Source: Sphingobium sp. (GTDB taxonomy: Bacteria > Pseudomonadota > Alphaproteobacteria > Sphingomonadales > Sphingomonadaceae). From it: 64,000 nucleotides of DNA. The notes under the pieces were generated by a model, which saw only the letters and a program-made list of their open reading frames with translations, made no database searches and was not told the DNA's origin. A program made the position numbers and the translations under genes. This document shows, piece after piece, positions 25,344 to 35,012 of this stretch. Every line of letters starts with the position of its first letter. The stretch's first letter is position 1. The stretch lies in the NCBI GenBank assembly GCA_017984895.1, contig JAGNYO010000004.1, forward strand, positions 1 through 64,000, in the 5' to 3' direction.

Positions 25344-26780
25344 TCAACTCCGGGCATACCGATCCTCATAGCGCACGATGTCATCTTCGCCGAGATAGGC
25401 GCCGGTTTGCACTTCGATCATCTCGACAGGGATCTTGCCGGGGTTTTCGAGCCGGTGCACCGCGCCTAGCGGTACATAGACAGACTCATTGGCGCTCACC
25501 AGTTTCCTGAAATCCCCGATCGTCACGTGCGCGGTTCCGGCAACGACGATCCAGTGTTCGGCGCGATGGTTGTGGCTTTGCAGGGAGAGCGCCTGCCCTG
25601 GATTGACGACGATGCGCTTCACCTGAAAGCCGGTGCCGAGCGCGAGGCTCTCGAACCAGCCCCAGGGGCGCATATCGCGCGCCATGCTCTCGCCCTGCCT
25701 GATGCCGCGCGCCTTCAGGGATGCGACGGCCTCGCCCACCCGCTGGCTCGCGGACTTGGGCGCCACCAGCACCGCGTCCGGCATCGCGACGACGATCATC
25801 TCCTCCAGTCCGATGCCGACCAGTTCAAGGCCGTCCGCCTCGGAGCGCAGCAGCGTGTTGCTGCAATCGATCGCGGTGGCTTGCGCGGAGCATGAATTGC
25901 CTGCCGCATCCGGCCCGCTCTCCTGCCACACGCTCTTCCAGTCGCCAAGGTCCGACCAGCCAGCGGAAAAGGGCATGACGGCGAGGTTCGAGGCTTTCTC
26001 CATGATCGCATAGTCGATCGAGATCGCCTGTGCCTTGCCCCAGGCGTCTGCGCCGAGGCGGGTGAAGCCGAGATCCGTATTACGCGCCTCCACCGCCTCG
26101 TTCACGGCGCTGAGCAATTCTGGCGCGTGGGTGCGGTAGGCGTCAAGGATGGCTTGCACGGAAAAGAGGAAAATTCCGGCGTTCCAGAGATAGCGGCCCG
26201 ATGCCAGCATCTCAGCCGCGCGCGCCGCATCCGGCTTTTCGACAAAGCGCACCAGCGATTGCGGCTCGAGTGCGGAGCGGGCGGCCGGATCGGCCAGTTC
26301 CAGATAGCCATAGCCGGTTTCCGGGCGTGTCGGTTCGATCCCGAAGGTGACGAGATCCCCATCGCCCGCGCGCCCGGCAGCCGCCTGCACAGTCGCCCGG
26401 AAGGTAGCGGCATCGGGGATCAGATGATCGGACGGCAATATCAGCATCAGGGCGTCCGGCGCCTGTTGTTGGAGCGCCAGCGCCGCAGCGAGCACGGCGG
26501 GCGCGGTGTTGCGCCCTTGCGGCTCGATCACCACGGCTGCGGGTTTCATACGCACAGTATCAAGCTGCTCCAGCACAATGAAACGGAAGGGGTCGCCGGT
26601 CACGACCAGAGGCGGCGCAAAGCCTTCCCCGCTGGCAAGGGTGGCGGCACGCTGGAACAGGCTGGTGTCCCCCATCAGTTGCGCGAACTGCTTGGGAAAG
26701 GCCTTGCGCGACAGAGGCCAGAGCCGCGTGCCCGAACCGCCACACAGGATGACGGGATAAATTTGCCGCTGGGTCGTCAT
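25344..26780 (-). CDS. manC: Mannose-1-phosphate guanylyltransferase / mannose-6-phosphate isomerase
   Basis: A 478-residue bifunctional enzyme. The N-terminal pyrophosphorylase makes GDP-mannose (ILCGGSGTRLWPLSRKAFPKQF, about residues 11-32). The C-terminal cupin isomerase domain carries SLQSHNHRAEHWIVVAGTA. It supplies GDP-mannose for the polysaccharide exported by the neighbouring systems. It is divergent from the second export-lipoprotein gene. No defects are seen. Confidence 0.93.
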   Translation of the reverse strand: MTTQRQIYPVILCGGSGTRLWPLSRKAFPKQFAQLMGDTSLFQRAATLASGEGFAPPLVVTGDPFRFIVLEQLDTVRMKPAAVVIEPQGRNTAPAVLAAALALQQQAPDALMLILPSDHLIPDAATFRATVQAAAGRAGDGDLVTFGIEPTRPETGYGYLELADPAARSALEPQSLVRFVEKPDAARAAEMLASGRYLWNAGIFLFSVQAILDAYRTHAPELLSAVNEAVEARNTDLGFTRLGADAWGKAQAISIDYAIMEKASNLAVMPFSAGWSDLGDWKSVWQESGPDAAGNSCSAQATAIDCSNTLLRSEADGLELVGIGLEEMIVVAMPDAVLVAPKSASQRVGEAVASLKARGIRQGESMARDMRPWGWFESLALGTGFQVKRIVVNPGQALSLQSHNHRAEHWIVVAGTAHVTIGDFRKLVSANESVYVPLGAVHRLENPGKIPVEMIEVQTGAYLGEDDIVRYEDRYARS

Positions 26781-27122
26781 GAGAATGGCAATGCCTCGCG
26801 CCGGGTGTGTTTTCGCTTCAACCGACTAACGGCATGATCCCGGATAGCCAAGGGTGATAATTGATAGAGTTGAGAGTGGATATCCGGATTGGGCAATCCA
26901 CCCTCTGAGAGAGGCGCAAATGAGAGATGCGCATAGAGATATAGCGGTGACATTCCGAGGCCAGACAGGCGCCTCCACCAGTCACCGCATTCCGTAATGA
27001 CAAACGCGCCATCGCCCTATAGATGCTTCTGCTTGTCCGGAAGCAGGGCCGGACGCACAGCAAGCTGCCGCAGCCAACGCCGGAGTGGATGGCCGTCCGT
27101 GTTTCCAGAGGATAGTGACAAG
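26781..27122. other. Divergent intergenic region between manC and the export gene
   Basis: 342 bases that should hold the promoters of both genes. A GAGGA ribosome site for the rightward gene is at its end. A loose inverted repeat (TGGAT ... ATCCA) lies around 26878-26900. No clear -35/-10 pair stands out to me. Confidence 0.4.
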
Positions 27123-28334
27123 ATGACAATCGAATATCGTATCGCGCGGTCCGGGCAGGGCTGGCGCGCAGTGGTTGTGGCGGCGCTGATGTGTGGGACG
27201 GTGCTTTCGGGCTGTTCGTCGTTGAGGAGCGCGGCCGGCCCTTCCACCGGGGCAGTCCTGAAGGCCGATGATGCGGCGCTTTCCACGGCTGATATCAAGA
27301 TCATCGACGTGTCGGACGAAGTGGCGCGGCGGGTGTTTGCCAGCGCCCAGGCGTCCTCGTTCGCCGCGAGCCTTGGCGATGGCTATCCGGTCGGGTCGGT
27401 GGTCGGCAAGGGTGACGTGCTGGACATTTCCATATGGGAGGCGCCGCCCGCGGCCTTGTTCGGCGCGGCGGGCGGTGATGTGCGCCTCTCGTCGTCTGGT
27501 TCGACAGCGCGCGGCACCACATTGCCGGATCAGATGGTGGATAGTGACGGGCGCATCACAATCCCCTTCATCGGGCAGGTTCAGGCCGCAGGGAGCACGC
27601 CGCAGCAGATCAGCCGGGATATCGTCAAGCGTCTGACCGGCATGGCGCACTTGCCTCAGGTGATTGTGCGCGTCGCGCGCAATGCCACCACCAATGTCAC
27701 CATCGTTGGCGATGTGGCGAACAGCACCCGCGTGCCGCTCACTGCCCGTGGCGAGCGTGTGCTTGATGTGCTGGCGAGCGCGGGCGGGGTCAAGCAGCCG
27801 GTCGGCAAGACCGTGATTCAGATTACGCGTGGGGCCGAAGTCGCCTCGTTGCCGCTGGAGACGATCATCAAGGAGCCGCGCCAGAATATCCGGCTTCAGC
27901 CCGACGATGTCATAACGGCCTTGTTCCAGCCCTACAGCTTTACGGCGCTGGGCGCGACCGGCGCGAATGCCGAGATCGCCTTCGAGGCGACCGGCATTAC
28001 GCTGGCGCAGGCGCTGGGCCGGGCAGGAGGTTTGCAGGACAACCGGGCCGATGTGCGCGGCGCGTTCCTGTTCCGGCTGGAGAATCCGGCGGCCCTCGAT
28101 CCCGCCCTCGCGGCCAGTGCGCGGACGACACCTGAGGGCAAGATTCCGGTCATCTATCGGATCGACATGAAGAACCCCGCGACCTTCTTCGCGGCGCAGA
28201 GCTTTCCGGTGCGCAACAAGGACGTGATCTATGTTTCCAACGCGCCGCTGGCCGAATTCCAGAAGTTTGTCAACGTGGTGTCGTCGCTGGTCTACCCGAT
28301 TCTGGCTGTGAACAACGCCGCGAAGGGGAATTAA
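27123..28334 (+). CDS. Polysaccharide export outer-membrane lipoprotein, copy 2
   Basis: 403 residues from the ATG at 27123 (GAGGA upstream). Signal peptide with lipobox LSGC (VVVAALMCGTVLSGC), polysaccharide-export domain (GDVLDISIWEAP, DSDGRITIPFIG) and SLBB-like repeats. It is about 90% identical by eye to the product of 15979-17187; differences are scattered substitutions, and the last 50 or so residues are the same. It lies next to manC, probably the ancestral chromosomal site, whereas copy 1 belongs to the capsule cassette. Confidence 0.9.
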   Translation: MTIEYRIARSGQGWRAVVVAALMCGTVLSGCSSLRSAAGPSTGAVLKADDAALSTADIKIIDVSDEVARRVFASAQASSFAASLGDGYPVGSVVGKGDVLDISIWEAPPAALFGAAGGDVRLSSSGSTARGTTLPDQMVDSDGRITIPFIGQVQAAGSTPQQISRDIVKRLTGMAHLPQVIVRVARNATTNVTIVGDVANSTRVPLTARGERVLDVLASAGGVKQPVGKTVIQITRGAEVASLPLETIIKEPRQNIRLQPDDVITALFQPYSFTALGATGANAEIAFEATGITLAQALGRAGGLQDNRADVRGAFLFRLENPAALDPALAASARTTPEGKIPVIYRIDMKNPATFFAAQSFPVRNKDVIYVSNAPLAEFQKFVNVVSSLVYPILAVNNAAKGN

Positions 28335-28547
28335 TCCGGCGCCTGTTTGGGCATGACGACATAGGGCCGTTACTCCTTACTGATCGGCAGGGAAGCCAGC
28401 CTTTACAGAGAAGTCGCGAAGGGCGCGAACGCCTGAGCTGGATTGGTGCTGCCCGGCGCGGTTAACGGATTGGCGCGGGGCAGAACGAGTGCGGAAGTGC
28501 TGTCGCCTGAATTGCGTTGGGGGCGATATGGCGCTAGGGGGCATGGC

Positions 28548-29987
28548 ATGACACAGCCTCGCACCTTGTATGAAAAAATCTGGGATGCCCACATCGTCGA
28601 GCGGCAGGATGATGGCACCTGCCTCATCTATATCGACCGGCATCTGGTTCATGAAGTCACCAGCCCGCAGGCGTTCGAAGGCTTGCGCATGGCCGGGCGC
28701 ACAGTCCGCAGGCCAGACCTGACGCTGGCGGTGCCGGATCATAACCTGCCCACCACCGCGCGCGTGGATGCGGCGGGCAAGCGCCTGCCGATCGCGGACG
28801 TGGAGAGCGCGCAGCAGCTCGCCGCGCTGGAGCGGAACGCGCCGGAGTTCGGCATCCACTATATCGGCGCGACCGATGCGGAGCAGGGCATCGTCCATGT
28901 CGTCGGGCCGGAGCAGGGCTTTACGCTGCCGGGCACGACATTGGTGTGCGGAGACAGCCACACGGCGGCGCATGGCGCGCTCGGCGCACTGGCATTCGGC
29001 ATCGGCACCAGCGAAGTGGAGCATGTGCTCGCGACCCAGACGCTGTTGCTCACACCGAGCAAGACGATGGAAATTCGCGTTGAGGGCGCGCTTGGCCCCG
29101 CTGTGACGCCCAAGGACGTGATCCTGCATATCATCGGTGTGATCGGCACGGCGGGCGGCACCGGCCATGTGATCGAGTATCGCGGCAACGTATTCGAGGA
29201 GATGTCAGTCGAGGGGCGCTTGACCGTCTCCAACATGTCGATCGAGGGCGGCGCGCGCGCGGGGCTGTTCGCTCCCGATGACAAGACCTTCGCTTATCTG
29301 AAAGGCCGCCCGATGGCGCCCAAGGGTGCAGCGTGGGATGCTGCGGTGGCATACTGGCAGAGCCTGCGCACCGATGAGGGCGCGCGTTTCGACAAGTCTG
29401 TGCTCATCAACGCGGCAGACATCGCGCCGACGGTGACATGGGGCACAAGCCCTGAGGATGTCGTGCCGATCAGCGGCGTCGTTCCCGCGCCGGAGAGCTT
29501 TGCCGATCCGTCCAAGCGCGCGGCTGCGGAAAAGGCGCTGGAGTATATGGGCCTCACCGCCGGCCAGCGGATGGAGGATGTTTCGGTGCAGCATGTCTTT
29601 ATCGGCAGCTGCACCAACAGCCGGATCGAGGATCTGCGCGCCGCCGCCGCCGTGGCTAAGGGGCGCAAGGTCAGCCCCGGCATCAAGCAGGCGCTGATCG
29701 TGCCCGGCTCCGGCCTCGTCAAGCGCCAGGCCGAGGCCGAGGGGCTGGATCGTATTTTCATCGAGGCGGGCTTCGAGTGGCGCGAGCCGGGTTGCTCGAT
29801 GTGCCTGGCGATGAACCCGGACAAGGTGCCTGCGGGCGAACGCTGCGCCTCCACCTCCAACCGCAATTTCATGGGGCGGCAGGGGCCGGGCGCGCGCACG
29901 CACCTCGTCTCGCCCGCCATGGCGGCGGCCGCGGCGATTGCCGGGCATCTGACGGACATACGGCACATGGCGGGAGAGACAGCATGA
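28548..29987 (+). CDS. leuC: 3-isopropylmalate dehydratase large subunit
   Basis: 479 residues of the aconitase family; with LeuD it isomerises 2- to 3-isopropylmalate in leucine synthesis. The iron-sulfur ligands are visible in GSCTNSR and EPGCSMC. The ATG at 28548 follows AGGGGG. The stop overlaps the start of a metallo-hydrolase gene (ATGA), which separates leuC from leuD. Confidence 0.96.
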   Translation: MTQPRTLYEKIWDAHIVERQDDGTCLIYIDRHLVHEVTSPQAFEGLRMAGRTVRRPDLTLAVPDHNLPTTARVDAAGKRLPIADVESAQQLAALERNAPEFGIHYIGATDAEQGIVHVVGPEQGFTLPGTTLVCGDSHTAAHGALGALAFGIGTSEVEHVLATQTLLLTPSKTMEIRVEGALGPAVTPKDVILHIIGVIGTAGGTGHVIEYRGNVFEEMSVEGRLTVSNMSIEGGARAGLFAPDDKTFAYLKGRPMAPKGAAWDAAVAYWQSLRTDEGARFDKSVLINAADIAPTVTWGTSPEDVVPISGVVPAPESFADPSKRAAAEKALEYMGLTAGQRMEDVSVQHVFIGSCTNSRIEDLRAAAAVAKGRKVSPGIKQALIVPGSGLVKRQAEAEGLDRIFIEAGFEWREPGCSMCLAMNPDKVPAGERCASTSNRNFMGRQGPGARTHLVSPAMAAAAAIAGHLTDIRHMAGETA

Positions 29988-30832
29988 AGCGGGCATTCTG
30001 GATATTGGCGGTAGGCGCGGTCGTTAGCGCGGTGATGGCGGCAACGATCGGCCGCGCGGCGGACAAACCCGTGCTCAGCGTGACCCGGCTCGATTGCGGC
30101 GGGTTTCAGATCAACGATCTCAACGCCTTTTCCGACACCAATGCCTATACCGGCCTTACCAAACGCCTGACGGACAGTTGCTACCTCATCCGCCATGGCG
30201 ATGCATATATGCTGTGGGATACCGGCCTGCCCGCCGCGCTGAAAGGTCAGCCGCAGGACAGCAAGGCGGTGTTCGTACCCAGTCTCGACAAGACCATCGT
30301 CGAACAGCTCGCCGTGCTCGGCGTCAAGCCGGAACAGATCAGCCTCATCGGCATCAGCCATATTCACGGCGACCACACCGGACAGGCCCAAGCCTTTCCG
30401 CAGGCGAAGCTGTTGATCGGCAAGGGCGACTGGGATTTGCTCGGCACGGGTTCGCCCCTCGCGGCGGACAGCGTGAAAGCGCTTGCCCACTGGCTTGGCG
30501 GCGGAGCCTATGAGGCGGTGATGGGTGACAAGGATATCTTCGGGGACGGCACCGTCATGATGCTCAACATGCCCGGCCACACGCCGGGGCATCACAGCCT
30601 GATGGTCAGCCTCGAGCAGACGGGCAAGCTGCTGCTCACGGGCGATCTGGCGCATTTCCATGAAAATTACGCCAGCAACGGGGTGCCGGGGTTCAATACG
30701 GACAGAGCCGATTCGTTGGCGTCGCTGGATCGTTTCAAGGCGCTGGCGAAGACCATGAAGGCGACCGTAATTATCCAGCATGACCCGCGCGACATAGCAA
30801 AGCTCCCCGCTTTTCCAGCGGCGGCACGCTGA
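29984..30832 (+). CDS. Metallo-beta-lactamase-fold hydrolase, AHL-lactonase-like, exported
   Basis: 282 residues. The first 25 or so look like a signal peptide ([21 protein letters not shown]). The MBL metal site is complete: [10 protein letters not shown] (H-x-H-x-D-H), PGHTPGHH and LTGDLAHF. Similarity in layout to N-acyl homoserine lactonases suggests lactone hydrolysis in the periplasm. It overlaps leuC by four bases and leuD by one, so it is translated from the leu operon. Why it sits there is unclear. Confidence 0.82.
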   Translation: MKRAFWILAVGAVVSAVMAATIGRAADKPVLSVTRLDCGGFQINDLNAFSDTNAYTGLTKRLTDSCYLIRHGDAYMLWDTGLPAALKGQPQDSKAVFVPSLDKTIVEQLAVLGVKPEQISLIGISHIHGDHTGQAQAFPQAKLLIGKGDWDLLGTGSPLAADSVKALAHWLGGGAYEAVMGDKDIFGDGTVMMLNMPGHTPGHHSLMVSLEQTGKLLLTGDLAHFHENYASNGVPGFNTDRADSLASLDRFKALAKTMKATVIIQHDPRDIAKLPAFPAAAR

Positions 30833-31425
30833 TGGAACCGATCCAGACCATTGAGGGCCGCGCGTATCCGCTTGGCGTAAAGAATGTCGACACCGACATG
30901 ATTATTGCCGCCAAGTGGCTGAAGGGCATTACCCGCGCCGGGCTGGGCAGGGGCGCATTCGAGGCGATGCGCGCCGATCCCGGCAATGTGTTTGACGATC
31001 CCGCTTACAAGGGCAGCCCGATCCTGATCGCGGGCGATAATTTCGGCTGCGGATCGAGCCGCGAGCATGCGGCATGGGCGCTCAACGACATGGGTATCAC
31101 GGTGGTGATCGCGCCGAGCTTTTCAGATATATTTTCCGGTAACGCCTTCAAGAATGGCATCCTGACGGTTGCACTGCCGCAGGAGGCGATCGACCGGCTG
31201 CTGGAAGTGGCCCGCACAGACGCCATTTATGTTGACCTCGAGGCACAGAGCGTCACGACCCCGTTTCAGGATCGTTACACTTTCGAGATAGACCCGTTCC
31301 GTAAATCCTGCCTCTTGGGGGGGCTGGACGAGATCGGCCTCACCATGGCCCGCACACACAGCATCGCCGCCTTCGAGGGGGCCCGCGCAAAAGACCAGCC
31401 GTGGCTGGTTCCGGCGCTTGCCTGA
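30832..31425 (+). CDS. leuD: 3-isopropylmalate dehydratase small subunit
   Basis: 197 residues, full length for LeuD, with the conserved [17 protein letters not shown] and FKNGILTV. It starts in a TGATG overlap with the hydrolase gene and works as the partner of LeuC. Confidence 0.96.
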   Translation: MEPIQTIEGRAYPLGVKNVDTDMIIAAKWLKGITRAGLGRGAFEAMRADPGNVFDDPAYKGSPILIAGDNFGCGSSREHAAWALNDMGITVVIAPSFSDIFSGNAFKNGILTVALPQEAIDRLLEVARTDAIYVDLEAQSVTTPFQDRYTFEIDPFRKSCLLGGLDEIGLTMARTHSIAAFEGARAKDQPWLVPALA

Positions 31426-31485
31426 GGCGCTGTGCGGTCTTATCTATCAACAACAGCAACCACTCATTTTTTCAGGGCACCCATC

Positions 31486-31812
31486 ATGACCGACTTTAAC
31501 GACCGGGAACGCGCATTCGAGGCCAAATTTGTGCACGACGAGGAAATGCAGTTCCGCATCATCGCGCGTCGCAACCGGCTGCTGGGCGAATGGGCGGGCG
31601 CGAAAATGGGCCTGACCGCCGCCGAGACGGATGCCTATGCCAAGGCGGTCGTCCAGGCCGATTTCGAGGAAGCGGGCGATGAGGACGTGATCCGCAAGCT
31701 GGTGGGTGATCTTACCAGCGCCGGGGTCGAGATCGACGAGACGAGCGTGCGCACCGCGTTGGGTGAGCAGGAAGTCATCGCGCGGCGCATGTTTATCGAA
31801 CCCCAGGCATAA
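31486..31812 (+). CDS. DUF1476 protein, F1-ATPase inhibitor zeta type
   Basis: 108 residues starting MTDFNDRERAFEAKFVHDEE, the signature of DUF1476, the family of the alphaproteobacterial zeta subunit that inhibits ATP hydrolysis by F1Fo-ATP synthase through its N-terminal helix. The rest forms a small helical bundle. It is followed after ten bases by bolA. Confidence 0.9.
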   Translation: MTDFNDRERAFEAKFVHDEEMQFRIIARRNRLLGEWAGAKMGLTAAETDAYAKAVVQADFEEAGDEDVIRKLVGDLTSAGVEIDETSVRTALGEQEVIARRMFIEPQA

Positions 31813-31822
31813 GGCGCGCATC

Positions 31823-32056
31823 ATGGCGATGGCGGCGGACGAGATAGCCGAACTGATTCGCGCCGGGATTCCCGGCGCTACGGTGGAAATTACCGATCTG
31901 CGCGGCGATGGCGATCATTATGCGGCGCGGGTGGTGGCGGAGAGCTTTCGGGGCTTGAGCCGGGTGAAGCAGCATCAGGCCGTCTATGCGGCGCTGGGTG
32001 GGCGCATGGGCGGTGTGCTCCACGCCTTGCAACTGACGACTGCCATCCCCAACTGA
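31823..32056 (+). CDS. BolA-family protein
   Basis: 77 residues with the BolA core [30 protein letters not shown] and a conserved C-terminal HALQL. BolA proteins pair with monothiol glutaredoxins in iron-sulfur trafficking, and one is encoded 50 bases downstream. The ATG at 31823 is chosen; MAMAAD is the start. Confidence 0.92.
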   Translation: MAMAADEIAELIRAGIPGATVEITDLRGDGDHYAARVVAESFRGLSRVKQHQAVYAALGGRMGGVLHALQLTTAIPN

Positions 32057-32106
32057 TAGAACATAAGCAAGAAGCCGTCAGGCCGAGTGCAATCGAGGAA
32101 CCGATT

Positions 32107-32436
32107 ATGAGTGACGCCCACACCCGTATAGCGCAAATCGTCGGCGACCATGATGTCGTGCTGTTCATGAAGGGCACGCCATTGTTCCCGCAGTGCGGAT
32201 TTTCCAGCCGCGCGATCGCGATCCTCAATCATCTCGGCGTCGGTTTCGACAGCGTCGATGTGTTGCAGGATCAGGAAATCCGGCAGGGCATCAAGAGCTT
32301 TTCAGACTGGCCGACCATTCCCCAGCTTTATGTGAAGGGTGAATTTGTCGGCGGCAGCGACATCATGATGGAAATGTATGAAGCGGGTGAGCTTGAGCAT
32401 TTGTTCGAAGAGAGCGGAGTCGCCCGCGCGCAATAA
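32107..32436 (+). CDS. grxD: Monothiol glutaredoxin, Grx4 type
   Basis: 109 residues with the CGFS active site ([10 protein letters not shown]), the [19 protein letters not shown] block that binds glutathione, and a C-terminal helix. It carries [2Fe-2S] clusters with BolA. Family and length are typical. Confidence 0.95.
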   Translation: MSDAHTRIAQIVGDHDVVLFMKGTPLFPQCGFSSRAIAILNHLGVGFDSVDVLQDQEIRQGIKSFSDWPTIPQLYVKGEFVGGSDIMMEMYEAGELEHLFEESGVARAQ

Positions 32437-32468
32437 TCAGTCCGAGACGGGGTGGCAGGCGCGCCGCC

Positions 32469-33371
32469 TCAGTCCGACCCAATAAAACGCGCGAGTTTCC
32501 CAAGCGTTTGCAAGCCCAGCTCCACGGCGCCGAAGCCTTTGGCATTCTGATACTCGGCGGCCGTGCTGAACGTCATCGCCAGCGTGACCTTGGTGCCTCC
32601 GTCCAGTTCCTCCAGCGAGGCCCAGGCGTCGGCATGTTTCGGTCCATCCTCGCCCCACAGCAGGGTATAGGCGATCCGCTCCTCGGGCCTGACCTCTGTA
32701 TAGCGATGATGGTTGGGAAAGACGGTGCCGTCCGGCCCGATCATATCGAATACCCATTCGCCGCCGGTGCGCAGATCAATCCTTGTCGTGCGGCAGGAAA
32801 AGCCGTCCGGCCCCCACCATTGCGGCAATGTGTCCGCGTTCATCCATGCCCGCCAGACGATGGACCGGGGTGCCTTGATGACTCTTAGTAGCACCATGGT
32901 GCGTTCTGCAACGCGTGCCATGGTGTCGAGGCCGGTGCCGAAGCCCTGCTGATACCCCGCCTCCATGTTCGCCGCCAATGAGGACAGTTGCACCGTGATC
33001 GCTAACCGGCTGCGCTCGTCCGTGCCCGAGAAATCCGCCGTGACCAGCGCCACCGATTGCAGAACCTCCTCAGACGAGATGGTTTCATAGTATATGCTGC
33101 GCCGCTCTGGCTGCAACGCCAGCCACCCACGTTCGCACCTTATGTCCGGATGGCCCGCTGCCTTGCAGAGGGAGGCTTCGCGGCCGTCTACGCGGGTGTC
33201 CGCCTCCAGCAACTCCACGCGCACTGCGGGGGAGGGCGCGGCCCAGATCGCCCGCGCGGCGGGGGCTGTCCACGCTTCCCACAGCGCGGTCAGCGGCGCG
33301 GCGACCTCCTGCTCGAAAGTCAGGGTCGTGCAGGGGGTTGTCCGGGGGTCGGTGCCGGGTCCGTCGGTCAT
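32469..33371 (-). CDS. Tandem AHSA1/SRPBCC-domain protein
   Basis: 300 residues containing two START-like AHSA1 domains: one at about residues 15-140 (FEQEVAAPLTALWEAWTAP) and one at about 160-300 (VIKAPRSIVWRAWMNADTLPQWWGPDGF). Such proteins bind hydrophobic ligands. The start overlaps the ArsR-type regulator stop by four bases, the usual regulator/AHSA1 pair. The second domain is the better conserved. Confidence 0.88.
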   Translation of the reverse strand: MTDGPGTDPRTTPCTTLTFEQEVAAPLTALWEAWTAPAARAIWAAPSPAVRVELLEADTRVDGREASLCKAAGHPDIRCERGWLALQPERRSIYYETISSEEVLQSVALVTADFSGTDERSRLAITVQLSSLAANMEAGYQQGFGTGLDTMARVAERTMVLLRVIKAPRSIVWRAWMNADTLPQWWGPDGFSCRTTRIDLRTGGEWVFDMIGPDGTVFPNHHRYTEVRPEERIAYTLLWGEDGPKHADAWASLEELDGGTKVTLAMTFSTAAEYQNAKGFGAVELGLQTLGKLARFIGSD

Positions 33372-33709
33372 CGTTCGCTTTCCTTCATTACCTGCATCAC
33401 AAACGCATCCAGCCGGTCGAGCCGCGCCTCCCAGACGGCGCGCTGGTCATCGATCCATGTTCGCATCGGCTCCAGAGCCTCTGGCACGAGGGCGCATGTG
33501 CGTGTCCGCCCGTCCTTGAAGCTGATGATCAGCCCCGCCTCTTCCAGCACAGCCAGATGCCGCATCACGGTGGGAAGCGCCAGTCCCGTCGGCTCGGCCA
33601 GCGCGGTTACGGGCGCGGGTGCGAGGGCGAGGCGGCTCAGTGTCGACCGGCGTGTCGTGTCTGAAAGGGCGTGAAACAGCCGGGAAAGTTCGGGATCATG
33701 CTTAGCCAT
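33368..33709 (-). CDS. ArsR-family transcriptional regulator
   Basis: 113 residues from MAKHDPELSRLFHALSDTTRR. Winged helix-turn-helix (ALAEPTGLALPTVMRHLAVLEEAGLIISFKDGRTRTC). The metal-binding Cys box of ArsR proper is absent, as in the regulators paired with AHSA1 proteins. It is probably autoregulatory. Confidence 0.88.
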   Translation of the reverse strand: MAKHDPELSRLFHALSDTTRRSTLSRLALAPAPVTALAEPTGLALPTVMRHLAVLEEAGLIISFKDGRTRTCALVPEALEPMRTWIDDQRAVWEARLDRLDAFVMQVMKESER

Positions 33710-34121
33710 ACGGCTAACTATCCCTCCTCCTCTGTTCATGCAAGCAAATAGTTTGCCAGATTGCTAAGTTTTTGAGCCGCTCAATATCCGCTCTTCCTGC
33801 TGAACACCCGCCCTCATGCCAGCCGCTGTGCGCCGCTTCGTGTCGAAGGCATCTACAGAGGAAGAATTGTGCGGACCGGGTGGGGGATGCGCGGCGGAGA
33901 CAAAGCCGGCTGGCATCCCCCTTTGGGTCAACGAGGGTAGTGCGTATAGATAAGCATCGCTTGTGCCAGAACAGGGTATCAGTGCTTTTGTGCGGGTCAT
34001 CATGCTTAACATGATTTTTACCCCACCCCGCGCTGTAAAAAAATCCGACATTTTTCTGCGCATGCGGGTTGCTGCGCGCTACTCCCTTGCATGAGGAGCG
34101 CAGTTGCGCGCATGAAGGGGG
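33710..34121. other. Divergent intergenic region with one long hairpin
   Basis: 412 bases between the ArsR-type gene and a rightward hydrolase gene. A nine-base stem, GGGGGATGC (33882-33890) and GCATCCCCC (33913-33921), followed by TTT could be a weak rightward terminator or a processed leader structure. An AAGGGGG ribosome site ends the region. The open frames here lack support. Confidence 0.4.
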
Positions 34122-35012
34122 ATGACACCGCCTTTTGACATCAACAGCCTGCCTACCGGCGAGGCGATGCGCCTTTCGCCGCTGGTCGCGCGGGTGCTGG
34201 CGCCCAACCCGTCGCCCTTCACCTATACCGGCACCCAGAGCTATGTCGTCGGGCGGGATGATGTCGCGATCATCGACCCTGGCCCAGCAGAGGATGCTCA
34301 TCTCGATGCTCTGATCGCTGCCGTTGCGGAACGGCCGGTGCGTGGCATAGTCTGCACCCATACTCACCGCGATCACAGCCCCGCCGCGGTGCTGCTGGCG
34401 GAGCGGACACACGCGCCCATCATCGGTTGCGCGCCGCTGACGATGGAGGATGACGGCCCGCGCGCCGATGCGGCGTTTGACGCGGACTATCGGCCTGACG
34501 AGGCACTGGTGGACGGTGCGCTGCTCGCTGGCGATGGCTGGACGATTGCGGCGGTGGCGACGCCGGGCCATACCTCCAACCACCTGTGCTACGCGCTGCT
34601 CGAGGAGGGCGCGCTGTTCACCGGCGATCATGTAATGGGCTGGTCTACCAGCATCGTTTCTCCGCCTGATGGCGACATGGCGGACTATATGCGCTCGATG
34701 CAGAAGCTGCTGGATCGGGATGACGCCGTCTATTATCCCGCCCACGGCGAGGCGGTAGAAAATCCGCAGCGGCTGGTGCGCGGCATGATGGGCCATCGCA
34801 AGCATCGCGAGGGGCAGATTTTGCGCCATCTCGAGAAGGGCGAGGCGGATGGGCGCCGTATCACTGACATGGTGCCTGAGATGTATAAGGGCACGGACAA
34901 GCGCCTTCACCCCGCCGCCGCGCGCTCGGTGCTCGCACATCTGCTTGACCTTGAGCAGCGCGGGCTGGCACAGCATGTGCTGAACGATGTGTGGAGGGTG
35001 GCGGCGCGATGA
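34122..35012 (+). CDS. Metallo-beta-lactamase-fold hydrolase, LACTB2-like
   Basis: 296 residues with the metal motif THTHRDHSPAA (H-x-H-x-D-H) and later PGHTSNHLCY and FTGDHVMGW, followed by a C-terminal helical domain with RHKHREGQIL, typical of the LACTB2-like group. It is cytoplasmic. The substrate is unknown; animal relatives act on RNA, but bacterial ones are uncharacterised. The ATG at 34122 follows AAGGGGG closely, and the end overlaps the next gene by four bases. Confidence 0.85.
   Translation: MTPPFDINSLPTGEAMRLSPLVARVLAPNPSPFTYTGTQSYVVGRDDVAIIDPGPAEDAHLDALIAAVAERPVRGIVCTHTHRDHSPAAVLLAERTHAPIIGCAPLTMEDDGPRADAAFDADYRPDEALVDGALLAGDGWTIAAVATPGHTSNHLCYALLEEGALFTGDHVMGWSTSIVSPPDGDMADYMRSMQKLLDRDDAVYYPAHGEAVENPQRLVRGMMGHRKHREGQILRHLEKGEADGRRITDMVPEMYKGTDKRLHPAAARSVLAHLLDLEQRGLAQHVLNDVWRVAAR

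Noticed and set aside
29294..30781. 495-codon minus-strand open frame across leuC and the hydrolase gene
   Set aside because: It spans two recognised genes in antisense and its product has no recognisable fold.
33882..33923. Riboswitch or strong terminator in the arsR-MBL intergenic region
   Set aside because: There is a nine-base stem followed by only three T; it fits no riboswitch class I know, so it is only noted in the region entry.
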